From Spirochaetales bacterium (GTDB lineage Bacteria > Spirochaetota > Spirochaetia > JAIPGG01), in the NCBI GenBank assembly GCA_021736255.1, contig JAIPGG010000015.1:1-40673 (forward strand): a DNA stretch of 40,673 bases, read 5' to 3'. Positions 39,973 through 40,673 of this stretch are shown in pieces (within the stretch, counting starts at the first letter, position 1; each line of letters opens with the position of its first letter). Below the pieces are notes generated by a model. It searched no databases. It was not told the DNA's origin and saw only the letters and a list, made by a program, of their open reading frames with translations. The translations under genes were made by a program, and so were the position numbers.

Positions 39973-40673
39973 GCCGGGCCTCCCAATCGCCGATCAGTCG
40001 TACTTCCCGTTCGAGAGAGAAACCGTATCTCTCGTACACCCGCCGTTCGATGTACCTTATAAGATCAAGGATATCACGGGAAGCAGCATTCCCGGTATTA
40101 ATTATTATATTTCCATGATAGGGAGCCACCATGGCACCACCGATTTGATACCCCTTCAAACCGAGTCTGTCGATGAGCACTCCGGTGGGACTGCCGAAAT
40201 CCCGGTTGTTCTTGAAGGTCGAACCGGCCGAAGCTGCCCGGAAGTGTCCTTTGGTTGTTCGATCCTCTCTGTTTTTTTCCATTCGGCGGCGTATTTGGGC
40301 AGGGTCTCCTTCTGCGAGTTGAAATACCGCATCGAGAATAACGGCATCCTTGTCCTGAAAGGGTGATGTCTTGTAACCAAAGTTCTTTGCGTCCACAATC
40401 ATCTCCCGTACCTGGAGATTCTCATCTAAATAGCGAACCGACTCGAGCCGTTCGCTAACGGAGATTCCGTAACAGCGGGCATTCATCCATACCGATCCCC
40501 CCACACTGCCCGGCATAGCATAAATGAACTCAAGTCCCGACAATCCCTTTTCTGCAGCATGTTCTGCGACCTTACTGATGTCACAGCCGGCTCCTGCGCG
40601 GATTCGAGTGTCTTGCACCTCGATATTCTGCAGCCGGCCCGTATCGATAACCAGGCCGCGGATGCCGGCATCC
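39956..40673 (-). CDS. murB: UDP-N-acetylenolpyruvoylglucosamine reductase, C-terminal part (5' end outside window)
   Basis: The frame is open past the window edge (the last visible codons read DAGIRGLVIDTG), so a Met or GTG inside is not the true start. MurB is the FAD enzyme that reduces UDP-GlcNAc-enolpyruvate to UDP-MurNAc. Visible: GLEFIYAMPGSVGGSVWMNARCYG (FAD and substrate loop), FGYKTSPFQ, the Ser-containing FRAASAGSTFKNN (catalytic Ser region), and LIDRLGLKGYQIGGA. The active-site Tyr of type I MurB near YGISVSE suggests type II or a spirochaetal variant; I cannot settle this from the fragment. It is read upstream of mgtE in one operon. Confidence 0.94.
   Translation of the reverse strand, partial: DAGIRGLVIDTGRLQNIEVQDTRIRAGAGCDISKVAEHAAEKGLSGLEFIYAMPGSVGGSVWMNARCYGISVSERLESVRYLDENLQVREMIVDAKNFGYKTSPFQDKDAVILDAVFQLAEGDPAQIRRRMEKNREDRTTKGHFRAASAGSTFKNNRDFGSPTGVLIDRLGLKGYQIGGAMVAPYHGNIIINTGNAASRDILDLIRYIERRVYERYGFSLEREVRLIGDWEARHEKSN

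Noticed and set aside
1-40673. Prophage, insertion sequence or genomic island
   Set aside because: No transposase, integrase, phage structural gene, inverted repeats with target duplications, or tRNA-flanked block was found; most of the genes that could be named are core functions.

Overview
This window reads as ordinary chromosome of a free-living, fermentative spirochaete (order Spirochaetales, mid-range G+C). That placement is inference from gene content: a Treponema-type trans-2-enoyl-CoA reductase, two acetate kinases, FecR-domain and PAS proteins of spirochaetal style, and a substrate-binding protein whose signal peptide ends in the FAGGQQE form common in Spirochaeta. I see no transposase, phage gene, CRISPR array, rRNA or complete tRNA.

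Layout. 1-2820 (+): the 3' end of an acetate kinase gene, a small exported protein, then purE overlapped by a Gfo/Idh/MocA oxidoreductase. 2827-6664 (-): a small membrane protein and a four-gene OpuC-type osmoprotectant ABC transporter. 6958-10390 (-): DNA polymerase IV behind a large membrane protein with a degenerate M28-peptidase-like ectodomain. 10427-13562: nitroreductase (+), then ddl and murE (-). 13606-15733 (+): a QueD-like protein overlapping a D12-class DNA adenine methylase. 15860-17874 (-): hflK-hflC. 17981-21450 (+): metG and a FemAB-type aminoacyltransferase. 21451-21760: a GC-rich minisatellite. 21761-25459 (-): unknown gene, murD, add. 25567-26778 (+): FecR-domain protein. 26804-29668 (-): NFACT/RqcH gene broken by an in-frame UAA, then Memo and AMMECR1. 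29780-30715 (+): PAS protein with a decayed kinase domain. 30784-33439 (-): hisD and folC. 33601-35375 (+): fabV/ter and a DJ-1 family gene. 35451-36791 (-): a complete ackA. 36953-38545 (+): probable outer-membrane protein. 38626-40673 (-): murB (cut by the window edge) and mgtE.

Cell-wall precursor genes are a theme (murE, ddl, murD, murB, femX-like), but they are scattered over separate operons and mixed with unrelated genes. Energy genes (two acetate kinases, enoyl-CoA reductase) fit a fermenter.

The signals most worth a second look are these. (1) The RqcH-like gene carries one in-frame UAA, while the next 95 codons still match the family. (2) Six or seven genes lack a Shine-Dalgarno site and instead have a promoter whose -10 box ends 6-9 nt before the ATG, with a TTG-starting -35 box 17-18 nt further up; they look leaderless. 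(3) The first opuC permease gene has an ideal ribosome-binding site in front of AUC rather than AUG. (4) A minisatellite of mixed 14 and 23/24-bp units is preceded by a perfect ribosome-binding site and ATG. (5) Two distant terminators are almost identical, loops included.
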